Made by a program: the position numbers and the translations under genes. Below the pieces are notes generated by a model. That model was not told the origin of the DNA. It saw only the letters and a program-made list of their open reading frames with translations, and did not search any database. DNA of 8,621 bases from JAZSQZ01 sp045538175 (GTDB lineage: Bacteria; Bacillota; Clostridia; Christensenellales; UBA1242): positions 1 through 8,621 of the forward strand of contig JAZSQZ010000028.1 in NCBI GenBank assembly GCA_045538175.1, given 5' to 3'. Shown here piece after piece: positions 1-6,118 of this stretch. Every line of letters begins with the position of its first letter. The stretch's first letter is position 1.

Positions 1-4
1 AAAT

Positions 5-421
5 ATGAATCCAACATATTTTGAACAAAACGAAAGCACAGTCGAACTTCCAAACGGCAACACTGTATACGTAAAAGAAAGTACAGTCATCTTAAATGAA
101 GATGAAGACGATGAAGAAGATGACGACGATGATGACGAAGTAGAAGAAAGGAAAGTCCCTGTAAATAAGGACGAACTTTTTGACGAATTAAAAACCCTTG
201 TATACGAAATTGACGATAGAACACTCTTTATCAAAAACGCATATAAAAGAGGTAATATGAGATTGATTTTAAGGGCAATGGAAGAAGCTTGCAACTTAAA
301 AAATCTCCCAATTATGTCAGCACTTGTTTATTCTTTAAACGAAATCGCAAGGGGCGAAAAGAGTATTAGAGAAAACCTAAGAGAAGTAAACGAACTCTTC
401 TATGAATTCTTTAATAAATAA
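5..421 (+). CDS. Hypothetical small acidic protein
   Basis: A 138-residue protein I do not recognise. The N-terminal 30 residues look like a short beta-rich segment. They are followed by an almost pure Asp/Glu run (about residues 32-48, with 14 consecutive acidic residues). The remaining ~85 residues (about 52-138) look mainly helical and mixed-charge, with no Cys pairs or catalytic motif I can identify. There is no signal peptide or membrane segment, so it is probably cytoplasmic. The ATG is only four bases from the window edge, so no ribosome binding site is visible and the true start could lie upstream. The stop is followed by an intrinsic terminator, and its last 11 bases overlap the 3' end of the convergent ylbJ. 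Acidic runs of this kind occur in nucleic-acid mimics and in RNA polymerase delta subunits, but nothing else supports either role. Good codon composition and the dedicated terminator make it likely to be a real gene. Confidence 0.75.
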   Translation: MNPTYFEQNESTVELPNGNTVYVKESTVILNEDEDDEEDDDDDDEVEERKVPVNKDELFDELKTLVYEIDDRTLFIKNAYKRGNMRLILRAMEEACNLKNLPIMSALVYSLNEIARGEKSIRENLREVNELFYEFFNK

Positions 422-1397
422 AAGAACAAAAAACAAACGAAACCAGCACACCTAAAACAAGGTGTGTTGTTTTTGTTAAAAGGAAGTATCTATACTTAAT
501 GTTACACTCTTGCAAAAATGTAAAAGATTGTAAATGAATAGAAAGTCCACCAAAAGAAACAAGGCCTGTAACAATAGGAATATAATATGTAGGTAAAAGA
601 TTTAGGGTAGATAAGTCAACACAACCACGTGTTACTTCAATAAGACCTTCAGCAATTTCTTTTCCGGGGACAATGTTTAGGGGAGTTAAAATAAAATTTA
701 TAACATATTCAAAAGGTAATAAAAGGTTTAACGAGAGCAATATTTCAATAAGGGTAAAAGATATGCAAATAAAGCCACCGACCGTTAAAACCGAAATTAT
801 GGTGTTATACATGCACTCGTTTAGTAAAATAGGGGAAACCGTAGGGGAAAAAGTCTTGTTTTTGTTGTCTACAAATTTATACCTTCTATAAATCAATCCG
901 TTAAGTAGAGAAGATATAATGTGTGATAAAAAGATAATAATTCCTGCCGTCCTATTTAAAAACAAACTTGCACCAACGCTACCTATAATAAACATAGGTC
1001 CAGAAGTCGAGCAAAACGAAATAAGGCGATGTGCTTCGCCATTATCAATTGTTTTATTTTTATAAAACTCTAAAATGAGTTTTGCCCCTACAGGATATCC
1101 AGATATTATGCTCATTAAAAAGATATAAGACGATATATTAGGGCAATTATATAGTTTTTTTGTGCCATAAGCAAAAATACTACTCATTTTGTGCACGGAA
1201 TTAAACCCAATTAGCATTTTTGTTAAAAAAAAGAAAGGTAGAAGACTCGGCGCTACAACCGTAGCCCAAACAGAAAAACCCTTAAAAGTGGCATTTATGT
1301 ATTTTTGGGGGTTTAGAATAATTACAACAATTATCAATAAAATAATTGTAGGAATTAGATAATCTTTGATATAATGTTTACGAAAGTAATTAGTCAT
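411..1397 (-). CDS. ylbJ: YlbJ-type sporulation integral membrane protein
   Basis: A polytopic membrane protein of 328 residues with about eight hydrophobic segments (first at ~13-29, last at ~311-327). Family signatures are visible: SGYPVGAK at 99-106, TSGPMFIIGSVG at 131-142 and FGGLSIHLQS at 282-291. YlbJ belongs to a nucleoside-recognition (Gate)-like membrane family. In Bacillus subtilis it is needed for normal spore cortex formation and is expressed under sigma-E; its transported substrate is not firmly known. At 328 residues it is shorter than the ~400-residue Bacillus protein, but the core motifs are all present. No Shine-Dalgarno sequence precedes the ATG, and a CATAAT -10-like hexamer sits about nine bases upstream on the same strand, so a near-leaderless message is possible. 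The 3' end overlaps the convergent acidic-protein gene by 11 bases, and its last helix is encoded across that gene's terminator. Diverges from the patatin gene with 31 bases between the starts. Confidence 0.9.
   Translation of the reverse strand: MTNYFRKHYIKDYLIPTIILLIIVVIILNPQKYINATFKGFSVWATVVAPSLLPFFFLTKMLIGFNSVHKMSSIFAYGTKKLYNCPNISSYIFLMSIISGYPVGAKLILEFYKNKTIDNGEAHRLISFCSTSGPMFIIGSVGASLFLNRTAGIIIFLSHIISSLLNGLIYRRYKFVDNKNKTFSPTVSPILLNECMYNTIISVLTVGGFICISFTLIEILLSLNLLLPFEYVINFILTPLNIVPGKEIAEGLIEVTRGCVDLSTLNLLPTYYIPIVTGLVSFGGLSIHLQSFTFLQECNIKYRYFLLTKTTHLVLGVLVSFVFCSFIY
443..476 (+). terminator. Intrinsic terminator of the acidic-protein gene, inside ylbJ
   Basis: Stem cacacc (447-452) pairs with ggtgtg (461-466) around an 8-base A-rich loop. 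It extends outward by a G-U, an A-U and a C-G pair, and is followed by a T-rich tract (ttgtttttgtt). It lies 25 bases after the stop of the + strand gene. On the other strand the same bases encode about residues 308-319 of YlbJ. In the minus direction the extended stem is interrupted and the T run is displaced, so it should work mainly for the + strand gene. Confidence 0.75.
1346..1375 (+). promoter_or_regulatory. Candidate promoter of the patatin-like gene
   Basis: TTGTAG (1346-1351), an 18-base spacer and a perfect TATAAT (1370-1375) lie inside the 5' end of the opposing ylbJ. The predicted start near 1382 gives a leader of about 45 bases before the ATG at 1429. The -10 is exact but the -35 matches only three of six positions, and AT-rich DNA yields such matches by chance. 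Confidence 0.4.
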
Positions 1398-1428
1398 TAA
1401 AATAAATTATGAAAAAAGGACAATAAAT

Positions 1429-2214
1429 ATGAAAAAAGTTGGTCTTGCCCTAAGTGGTGGCGGAGCATATGGTTTTGCTCACATCGGTGTGTTACAAGTG
1501 TTAGAAGAAAACAAAATTCCTGTATCTGTAATTACAGGCACATCAATGGGTGCCCTTATAGGTGGAGCGTATGCTGCAGGTGTTTCAATTGAAAAGATGA
1601 TTGAAATAACCGACAAATTTAAAAGAAGCAGTTTTATGGATATAAACCCGTTTTTAATTGCAAACCCAGGACTTTTGACAGGTAATAAAGTTATTCGTCT
1701 TTTAAGGACAATTATAGGAAATGTTAACATCGAAGATTGCAAAACAAAGTTCTGTGCCGTTGCTTGTGACTTAAAAACATCTAACAAAGTTTCAATAAAT
1801 TCTGGTGATATTGTTGACGCAATAAGGGCAAGCATATCTGTGCCAGGCATATTTGCACCTGTAAGGAAAAATGGTATGGTTTTGATTGACGGTGGTTCTG
1901 CTGACAATATGCCCGTAGAAGACGCAAGAGAAATGGGGGCAGACGTTGTTATAGCAAGCGACGTTTGTACTTATTACACCCCACAAAACAACCTTAGAAA
2001 TGTGATTGATGTTATAATGAGCGCATCAAACGCAATGATTGCAAATCAAGTTAAGTATAAAAAAGATAAGGGAGATATATATCTTAAAATCGACCAACCA
2101 ACAGTCACACAATTTAAGTTTACACCCGAAGAAATAAAGACTTCAATCAACAACGGAAGACTTGTTGCCGAAGCAATGCTTCCAAAAATTAAAGAGATTT
2201 TGGGTTTAAAATGA
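1429..2214 (+). CDS. ylbK: Patatin-like phospholipase, YlbK/RssA type
   Basis: A 261-residue single-domain patatin-family serine hydrolase. The oxyanion-hole glycine run SGGGAYG is at residues 9-15. The nucleophile elbow GTSMG puts the catalytic Ser at 39. The second member of the Ser-Asp dyad is in the DGG motif (Asp154), and the RSSFMDINPF-to-GLLTG segment near 67-84 is typical of the bacterial RssA/YlbK subgroup. There is no signal peptide, so it is probably cytoplasmic and acts on membrane lipids or acyl esters; the substrate is unknown. AAAGGA (1415-1420) lies eight bases before the ATG and supports this start. It is next to ylbJ, as in Bacillus (ylbJ-ylbK), but here the two are divergent. 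No terminator follows directly, so its transcript probably runs through the gene remnant to the hairpin at 2528-2557. Confidence 0.92.
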   Translation: MKKVGLALSGGGAYGFAHIGVLQVLEENKIPVSVITGTSMGALIGGAYAAGVSIEKMIEITDKFKRSSFMDINPFLIANPGLLTGNKVIRLLRTIIGNVNIEDCKTKFCAVACDLKTSNKVSINSGDIVDAIRASISVPGIFAPVRKNGMVLIDGGSADNMPVEDAREMGADVVIASDVCTYYTPQNNLRNVIDVIMSASNAMIANQVKYKKDKGDIYLKIDQPTVTQFKFTPEEIKTSINNGRLVAEAMLPKIKEILGLK

Positions 2215-2263
2215 TTAAATTGCTAGATTAAAAAAATATGATGCAATCTTGATATAAATTTAA

Positions 2264-2518
2264 GAGTTTTTCTATAACGAAGACGGAACAGCAAGCATCT
2301 ATTTTGCTGGAGAAGATGCTGAACTTAAAGGTTGCTATCTTCAATCTGAAGATTTAAAAACTATCGGTCACTATAGAACAGCAGAACATGTAGAAGGTGA
2401 CACTTACTCTGATGGTGTAGGTGGAATGGAATATGCTGGAGAAAGTAGATACGGTATTGCTTTCTGGGAAGAAGAAGGATTGTTCACAGCATATATTCTT
2501 TTCACAGAACAAAAATAG
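2264..2518 (+). pseudogene. Remnant of an unrecognised gene, 5' end lost
   Basis: This holds most of the 347-base gap between the patatin gene and ylbM. The frame runs open for 84 codons to a TAG at 2516-2518. It reads like genuine protein (begins EFFYNEDGTASIYFAGEDAE and ends AYILFTEQK), with host-like codons and many Gly, Glu and aromatic residues. There is no ATG, GTG or TTG near its 5' end, and no ribosome binding site. In-frame stops TAA at 2255-2257 and 2261-2263 lie just before it. Upstream of those stops the same frame again looks protein-like (to about 2219, including KKYDAILI). The only ATG is internal (2426) and would give about 30 residues. The best reading is a decayed gene whose 3' end and terminator survive. 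The motif AGE occurs twice in a similar context (2306-2314 and 2435-2443 share gctggagaa), which may reflect an internal repeat. I do not recognise the family. The rest of the gap shows only AT-rich spacer and the terminator. Confidence 0.5.
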
Positions 2519-2527
2519 TTTGAAGCA

Positions 2528-2557
2528 AAAAAAACACACTTAAATGGTGTGTTTTTT
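2528..2557. terminator. Bidirectional intrinsic terminator
   Basis: Stem cacact (2535-2540) pairs with ggtgtg (2546-2551), with a T-G wobble next to a five-base loop. It is extended by an A run on the left (from 2528) pairing with a T run on the right (to 2557). Both strands therefore end in a T tract. On the + strand it closes the patatin/remnant transcript. On the - strand it begins a few bases after the ylbM stop and is followed by eight T residues, making it a strong terminator for ylbM. Confidence 0.85.
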
Positions 2558-2561
2558 ATTT

Positions 2562-3785
2562 TCATAGTACTATGCAAGTTTGTAATAAGTATGGAATTGT
2601 GTTTGCTTTGTGTGTTAAAAGACTATAAATCTGTTCAGCATTATCTTCAATTTCAATAAACCTTTTTGCTGTGTCTAAAATGTTTTTAGCATCAGCGTTT
2701 CTAACCAAAAGGTGAGTTTTGCACTTTATCTTTTTTGATAAAATCACTTTGTTTGTTGCAAGCACTTTTATGTAAGGAAGTGTTTCAAGATTATAAATTG
2801 ACATAACATCTTCCTTTTTGATATTAAGAAGCAAGTGTGTTGCAATTCGTTTTAACTTTGCAGGTTGATATCTTTTTGTTGCGACATTTTTAAAATACTC
2901 TTCAATTGTTGTAGAATTTTTTGCAACATCTTTAATTCTGTTTTCTAAACCTTCTAACACATCGAAAGTATCTTTTATTTGTGACAAAGGCTTTGTCCTA
3001 AGGGTGTATAGCAATAAGTCGCTTAGGGTTTGTTTTGATGGAAGAGCGTTTGTTTTAAAATAATTGCAAAGTTCAGCATATGCATATTCCGGCATAAAAT
3101 CTTTACAAGTTTTGATATCGTTAGAGTTATACAATTCATTTCTTATTGCAGTAGATGAAGCAAAGTTTGAAAGTTTTGTTGAGTTAAAATTGTTTTCTCT
3201 TTTTATGGTTATGGGTTCAATTTTGCTCTTTGTTAAAATCAATGCTTTTATATATTCGACTGCTAAAATATTGTTTGGTGACATTAAAAGTGTAACGAAT
3301 TGTTTTACGCTTTCATTTTGTTTTGAATATTCTTCTAAGGCAAGGTTTCTACTTTGATTATAACTATTTCCAAGTTGTAAGTATTTTTTTAGAAGTAGAG
3401 AATATTCCTTGGGCTCGTTTGCAAAAAAGTTTGCGCAATCTTTTAAAAGTTTAATATCCCCACATTCACTGCCAAAACATAGGTGAGTGATGTTTTCAAA
3501 AGAGTTTGCAATTTTAATATTAGACAAAGCAAAAATTTCGCTAGAAGAAGTTGAAAACACCGTAGGATTATGCACGACCATATCGGCCCCACAACCAATA
3601 GCAATCTTAGCTCTAGTAAATTTATCTACAATCGCTTCGTCGCCCCTTTGCGTAAAATTTCCACTCATAATGCATAAAACAAAATCACAAGACGAAAGTT
3701 CTCTTGCTTTTTCTAAAATAAGTTTATGCCCATTTTGTAATGGGTTAAATTCACAAATAACTGTACATATCTTCATAATTTTCAT
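2562..3785 (-). CDS. tmcAL: tRNA(Met) cytidine acetate ligase TmcAL (YlbM)
   Basis: TmcAL uses acetate and ATP to make N4-acetylcytidine at the wobble base of elongator tRNA(Met), via an acetyl-adenylate. The 407-residue length fits the family (~415 in Bacillus). The N-terminal nucleotidyltransferase motif reads EFNPLQNGH (residues 12-20). It is followed by MSGNFTQRG (about 40-48), IVDKFTRA, LCFGSECGD, SPNNILAVEY and FASSTAIR. The C-terminal part has EGLENRI, TKRYQPAKLKRI and PYIKVL, all at family positions. The usual H-x-G-H signature here is Q-N-G-H (Gln17, His20), so the first His is replaced. Met4 is an equally good or better start by homology (MKICTVICEFNP); neither Met has a clear Shine-Dalgarno. 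The gene diverges from pta across 76 bases. Its acetate substrate makes the pta-ackA neighbourhood biochemically suggestive, though this may only be inherited gene order. Confidence 0.92.
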   Translation of the reverse strand: MKIMKICTVICEFNPLQNGHKLILEKARELSSCDFVLCIMSGNFTQRGDEAIVDKFTRAKIAIGCGADMVVHNPTVFSTSSSEIFALSNIKIANSFENITHLCFGSECGDIKLLKDCANFFANEPKEYSLLLKKYLQLGNSYNQSRNLALEEYSKQNESVKQFVTLLMSPNNILAVEYIKALILTKSKIEPITIKRENNFNSTKLSNFASSTAIRNELYNSNDIKTCKDFMPEYAYAELCNYFKTNALPSKQTLSDLLLYTLRTKPLSQIKDTFDVLEGLENRIKDVAKNSTTIEEYFKNVATKRYQPAKLKRIATHLLLNIKKEDVMSIYNLETLPYIKVLATNKVILSKKIKCKTHLLVRNADAKNILDTAKRFIEIEDNAEQIYSLLTHKANTIPYLLQTCIVL

Positions 3786-3813
3786 TTACTTTTTATTTTT
3801 TTTGGTATATATT
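3785..3813 (+). promoter_or_regulatory. Candidate pta-ackA promoter
   Basis: TTTACT (3785-3790), a 17-base spacer and TATATT (3808-3813) match sigma-A consensus in four and five positions. The -35 touches the first base of the ylbM start codon, and the -10 lies against the opposing ylbM -10. The two divergent promoters would therefore compete for the same DNA. The predicted leader is about 40 bases. Confidence 0.45.
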
Positions 3814-3842
3814 ATTATATGTCTTTTAAAAATATAAAACAA
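3814..3842 (-). promoter_or_regulatory. Candidate ylbM promoter
   Basis: Read on the minus strand, TTGTTT (3842-3837), a 17-base spacer and a perfect TATAAT (3819-3814) point toward ylbM. The implied start near 3807 would leave a leader of about 20 bases. Spacing is ideal, but the -35 matches in only three positions. It overlaps the pta promoter candidate on the other strand. Confidence 0.45.
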
Positions 3843-3861
3843 ACAAAAAGAAGGAATTTAT

Positions 3862-4848
3862 ATGTTTAACTTGAACGAACTTTATAAAAATGCGAAAGCA
3901 AAAAACAAAACTGTAGTATTCCCAGAAGCAGAATTTAGCGAAAGAATGCAAAAGGCAGTTGAAATTGTATTGAAGAAAAAACTATGCAAAGTTATCTTAA
4001 TCGGAAAAGCAGAAACTTTTGCACAAAATAAAAAACTTGCAGGTGCAACAGTAATTGATCCTGCAACATCAGAACTTACTGAAGAATTATCAAATGCTTT
4101 ACTTGAAGCAAGAAAAGCAAAGGGTATGACAAAAGAACAAGCAGACGAAACAGTAAAAAATCCAATTTACTATGCAGCAATGCTTGTTGAATGTGGTTAT
4201 GCAGATGGATACCTTGGTGGAGCAGAAACAAGCACATCTGATACATTAAGACCAGCACTTCAAATTATTAAAGGTGGTAAAGATACAAAAACTATCTCAT
4301 CATGCTTTATGTTTGTAGGTACACAAAAACTTGGCTTTGGCGAAAACGGTGTAATGTTTACAGCAGATTGTGGCTTAAATATCAACCCTAACGCTGAAGA
4401 ACTTTCAGAAATTGTTATTACAACAGCAAAAACAGCAAGAGAACTTGCAGGTATCACACCAAGGGTTGCAATGTTGTCTTTCTCAAGTTTTGGCAGTGGT
4501 GGCGACAAAGACGAAACAATCTTAAAAGTAAGAGAAGCAATTGCTCTCGTTAAGAAAAAACAACCTGACCTTGATATTGATGGCGAAATGCAACTTGATT
4601 GTGCTTTGGTTCCAGAAGTTGCAAAACTAAAAGCACCAAACAGCAAAATTGCTGGCAAAGCAAATATTTTAGTATTCCCAGACTTAAACGCAGGAAACAT
4701 CGGTTATAAGTTAATTGAAAGATTTGGTAGAGTACAAGCACTCGGTCCTATTACACAAGGTTTCAAAAAACCAGCAAACGACTTATCACGTGGATGCAAA
4801 GTAGACGATATCATTGTTATGACAGCAATCACTTGCTTACAAGCATAA
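3862..4848 (+). CDS. pta: Phosphate acetyltransferase
   Basis: Catalyses acetyl-CoA + phosphate to acetyl phosphate + CoA, the first step of fermentative acetate formation. At 328 residues it is the short, single-domain form (PTA_PTB domain only) usual in Firmicutes, lacking the extra N-terminal domains of the long E. coli type. Visible signatures are VFPEAE (19-24), GGAETSTSDTLRPALQII (119-136), DCGLNINPNAEEL (169-181), MLSFSSFGSG (204-213), GEMQLDCALVPEVA (241-254) and FPDLNAGNIGYKL (272-284). DLSRGC follows at 307-312, and its Ser309/Arg310 with Asp316 align by motif with residues implicated in catalysis in the Methanosarcina thermophila enzyme. AAGGAA (3851-3856) precedes the ATG. ackA follows after 22 bases with its own strong ribosome binding site, a classical operon. 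Confidence 0.97.
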   Translation: MFNLNELYKNAKAKNKTVVFPEAEFSERMQKAVEIVLKKKLCKVILIGKAETFAQNKKLAGATVIDPATSELTEELSNALLEARKAKGMTKEQADETVKNPIYYAAMLVECGYADGYLGGAETSTSDTLRPALQIIKGGKDTKTISSCFMFVGTQKLGFGENGVMFTADCGLNINPNAEELSEIVITTAKTARELAGITPRVAMLSFSSFGSGGDKDETILKVREAIALVKKKQPDLDIDGEMQLDCALVPEVAKLKAPNSKIAGKANILVFPDLNAGNIGYKLIERFGRVQALGPITQGFKKPANDLSRGCKVDDIIVMTAITCLQA

Positions 4849-4870
4849 AAATATTTTAAGGAGAAGAATT

Positions 4871-6070
4871 ATGAAGATTTTAGTTATCAACGCAGGAAGT
4901 AGTTCAATCAAATATCAACTTATTGATATGGACAACGAAGAATTATTAGCAAAAGGTTTAGTCGAAAGAATCGGTGGCGCAGGCTCACAACTTACACACA
5001 AAGCAAACGGCACAGCAACCGAATTTGTAAAACCTTTAAAAGACCATGCTGACGGTATGGAATTAGTTTTAAAAACACTTGTCGACGAAAAAGTTGGTGT
5101 TATCAAATCACTCGAAGAAATTTCAGCAATCGGTCACAGAGTATTGCACGGTGCAGAGAAGTATAGCACAGCAGTATTAGTAAACGACGAAGTTTGGAAA
5201 GATATGGAAGAAAACGTTCCACTTGGCCCACTTCATATGCCAGCAAACCTTCTTGGTATCGAAGCTTGCAAAAAGGTTATGCCACACTGTAAAAACGTTG
5301 CAGTATTTGATACAGCATTCCACGCAACAATGCCAGACTATGCATATATGTATGCAACACCATATTCTTGGTACGAAAATTACCGTGTAAGAAAATATGG
5401 TTTCCACGGCACAAGCCATGAGTTTATCGCAAAAGAAACAGCACGTTGTATGAATAAAGATGTTAAAGACTTAAAAATCATTTCTTGCCACGTAGGAAAC
5501 GGTGCAAGTTTATGTGCAGTCAAAAATGGCAAATGTGTTGATACATCAATGGGATTCACTCCACTTGAAGGTCTTGTTATGGGTACACGTTCAGGCGATA
5601 TCGACCCAGCTGTTATCGAATATGTTATGGACAAAACAGGTAAAGATATCCACCAAGTATTAAACGCATTAAATAAAGAAAGTGGTTTACTTGGTGTTAG
5701 TGAACTAAGTAACGACGTTAGAGATATTAGAAAAGCAGTCGCAGAAGGAAACGACAGAGCAAGACTTGCTTCAGATATGCTTTGCTACAGAATCAAAAAA
5801 TATATTGGTTCATACGCAGCAGTTATGAATGGTGTTGATGCAATCGCATTCTCAGCAGGTACAGGCGAAAACAGAGATGATATTAGAGAAGAAATTATGA
5901 AGGAAATGGATTACCTTGGCGTAGATTTCGACTTTGATGCAAACAAAAACTTCGTTCGTGGCGAAAACTTCTGTATTTCAAAGCCAGGTTCAAAAGTTGC
6001 AGTTTGGATTATTCCAACCAACGAAGAATTGTCAATTGCAAGACAAACAAAAGAAATCGTTACAAAATAG
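4871..6070 (+). CDS. ackA: Acetate kinase
   Basis: Converts acetyl phosphate + ADP to acetate + ATP in the cytoplasm, completing the Pta-AckA substrate-level phosphorylation route. It also works in reverse to activate acetate. The 399-residue length matches the family. ASKHA-fold motifs are present in order: phosphate-binding INAGSSSIK (6-14, Asn7), GHRVLHG (88-94, Arg90), FDTAFH (146-151, Asp147), YGFHGTSHE (176-184, His179), HVGNGAS (207-213), MGFTPLEGLVMGTRSGD (227-243, Arg240), FSAGTGENRDDIRE (327-340) and PTNEELSIAR (382-391, Glu385). All catalytic positions known in the family are retained. SAGTGEN differs mildly from the more usual TAGIGEN. AAGGAG (4858-4863) seven bases before the ATG fixes the start. 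There is no terminator after the stop, so some read-through into yceD is likely despite the new promoter there. Confidence 0.98.
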   Translation: MKILVINAGSSSIKYQLIDMDNEELLAKGLVERIGGAGSQLTHKANGTATEFVKPLKDHADGMELVLKTLVDEKVGVIKSLEEISAIGHRVLHGAEKYSTAVLVNDEVWKDMEENVPLGPLHMPANLLGIEACKKVMPHCKNVAVFDTAFHATMPDYAYMYATPYSWYENYRVRKYGFHGTSHEFIAKETARCMNKDVKDLKIISCHVGNGASLCAVKNGKCVDTSMGFTPLEGLVMGTRSGDIDPAVIEYVMDKTGKDIHQVLNALNKESGLLGVSELSNDVRDIRKAVAEGNDRARLASDMLCYRIKKYIGSYAAVMNGVDAIAFSAGTGENRDDIREEIMKEMDYLGVDFDFDANKNFVRGENFCISKPGSKVAVWIIPTNEELSIARQTKEIVTK

Positions 6071-6079
6071 AAAATTTTA

Positions 6080-6108
6080 TTGACAAAATAGTTTTATTTA
6101 GTTATAAT
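6080..6108 (+). promoter_or_regulatory. Perfect consensus sigma-A promoter of yceD-rpmF
   Basis: TTGACA (6080-6085), exactly 17 bases, then TATAAT (6103-6108): both hexamers and the spacer match the housekeeping consensus without a mismatch. Transcription should begin about 6113-6117, while the yceD ATG is at 6119, so the message would carry a leader of only a few bases. A 9-base direct repeat acaaaatag (6062-6070 and 6083-6091, 21 bases apart) overlaps the -35. Confidence 0.9.
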
Positions 6109-6118
6109 CATTATCGCT

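Noticed and set aside
97..142. Gat/gac/gaa run as a possible microsatellite or repeat
   Set aside because: Codons are mixed and the period is not exact; it simply encodes the Asp/Glu tract of the acidic protein.
673..891. Plus-strand frame of 72 codons inside ylbJ
   Set aside because: No ribosome binding site; it is a shadow of the conserved YlbJ membrane protein.
1479..1907. Minus-strand frame of 142 codons opposite the patatin gene
   Set aside because: The patatin frame has its glycine loop, Ser and Asp motifs in place, and the antisense product has no recognisable features.
2354..2539. Minus-strand frame of 61 codons in the ylbK-ylbM gap, Cys/Phe-rich
   Set aside because: It is antisense to the more protein-like + strand remnant, has unusual composition and runs into the terminator hairpin.
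4260..4741. Long minus-strand open frames opposite pta (146 and 63 codons)
   Set aside because: They lie fully within pta, which has full-length family motifs, have no ribosome binding site, and read as antisense shadows of its codon bias.
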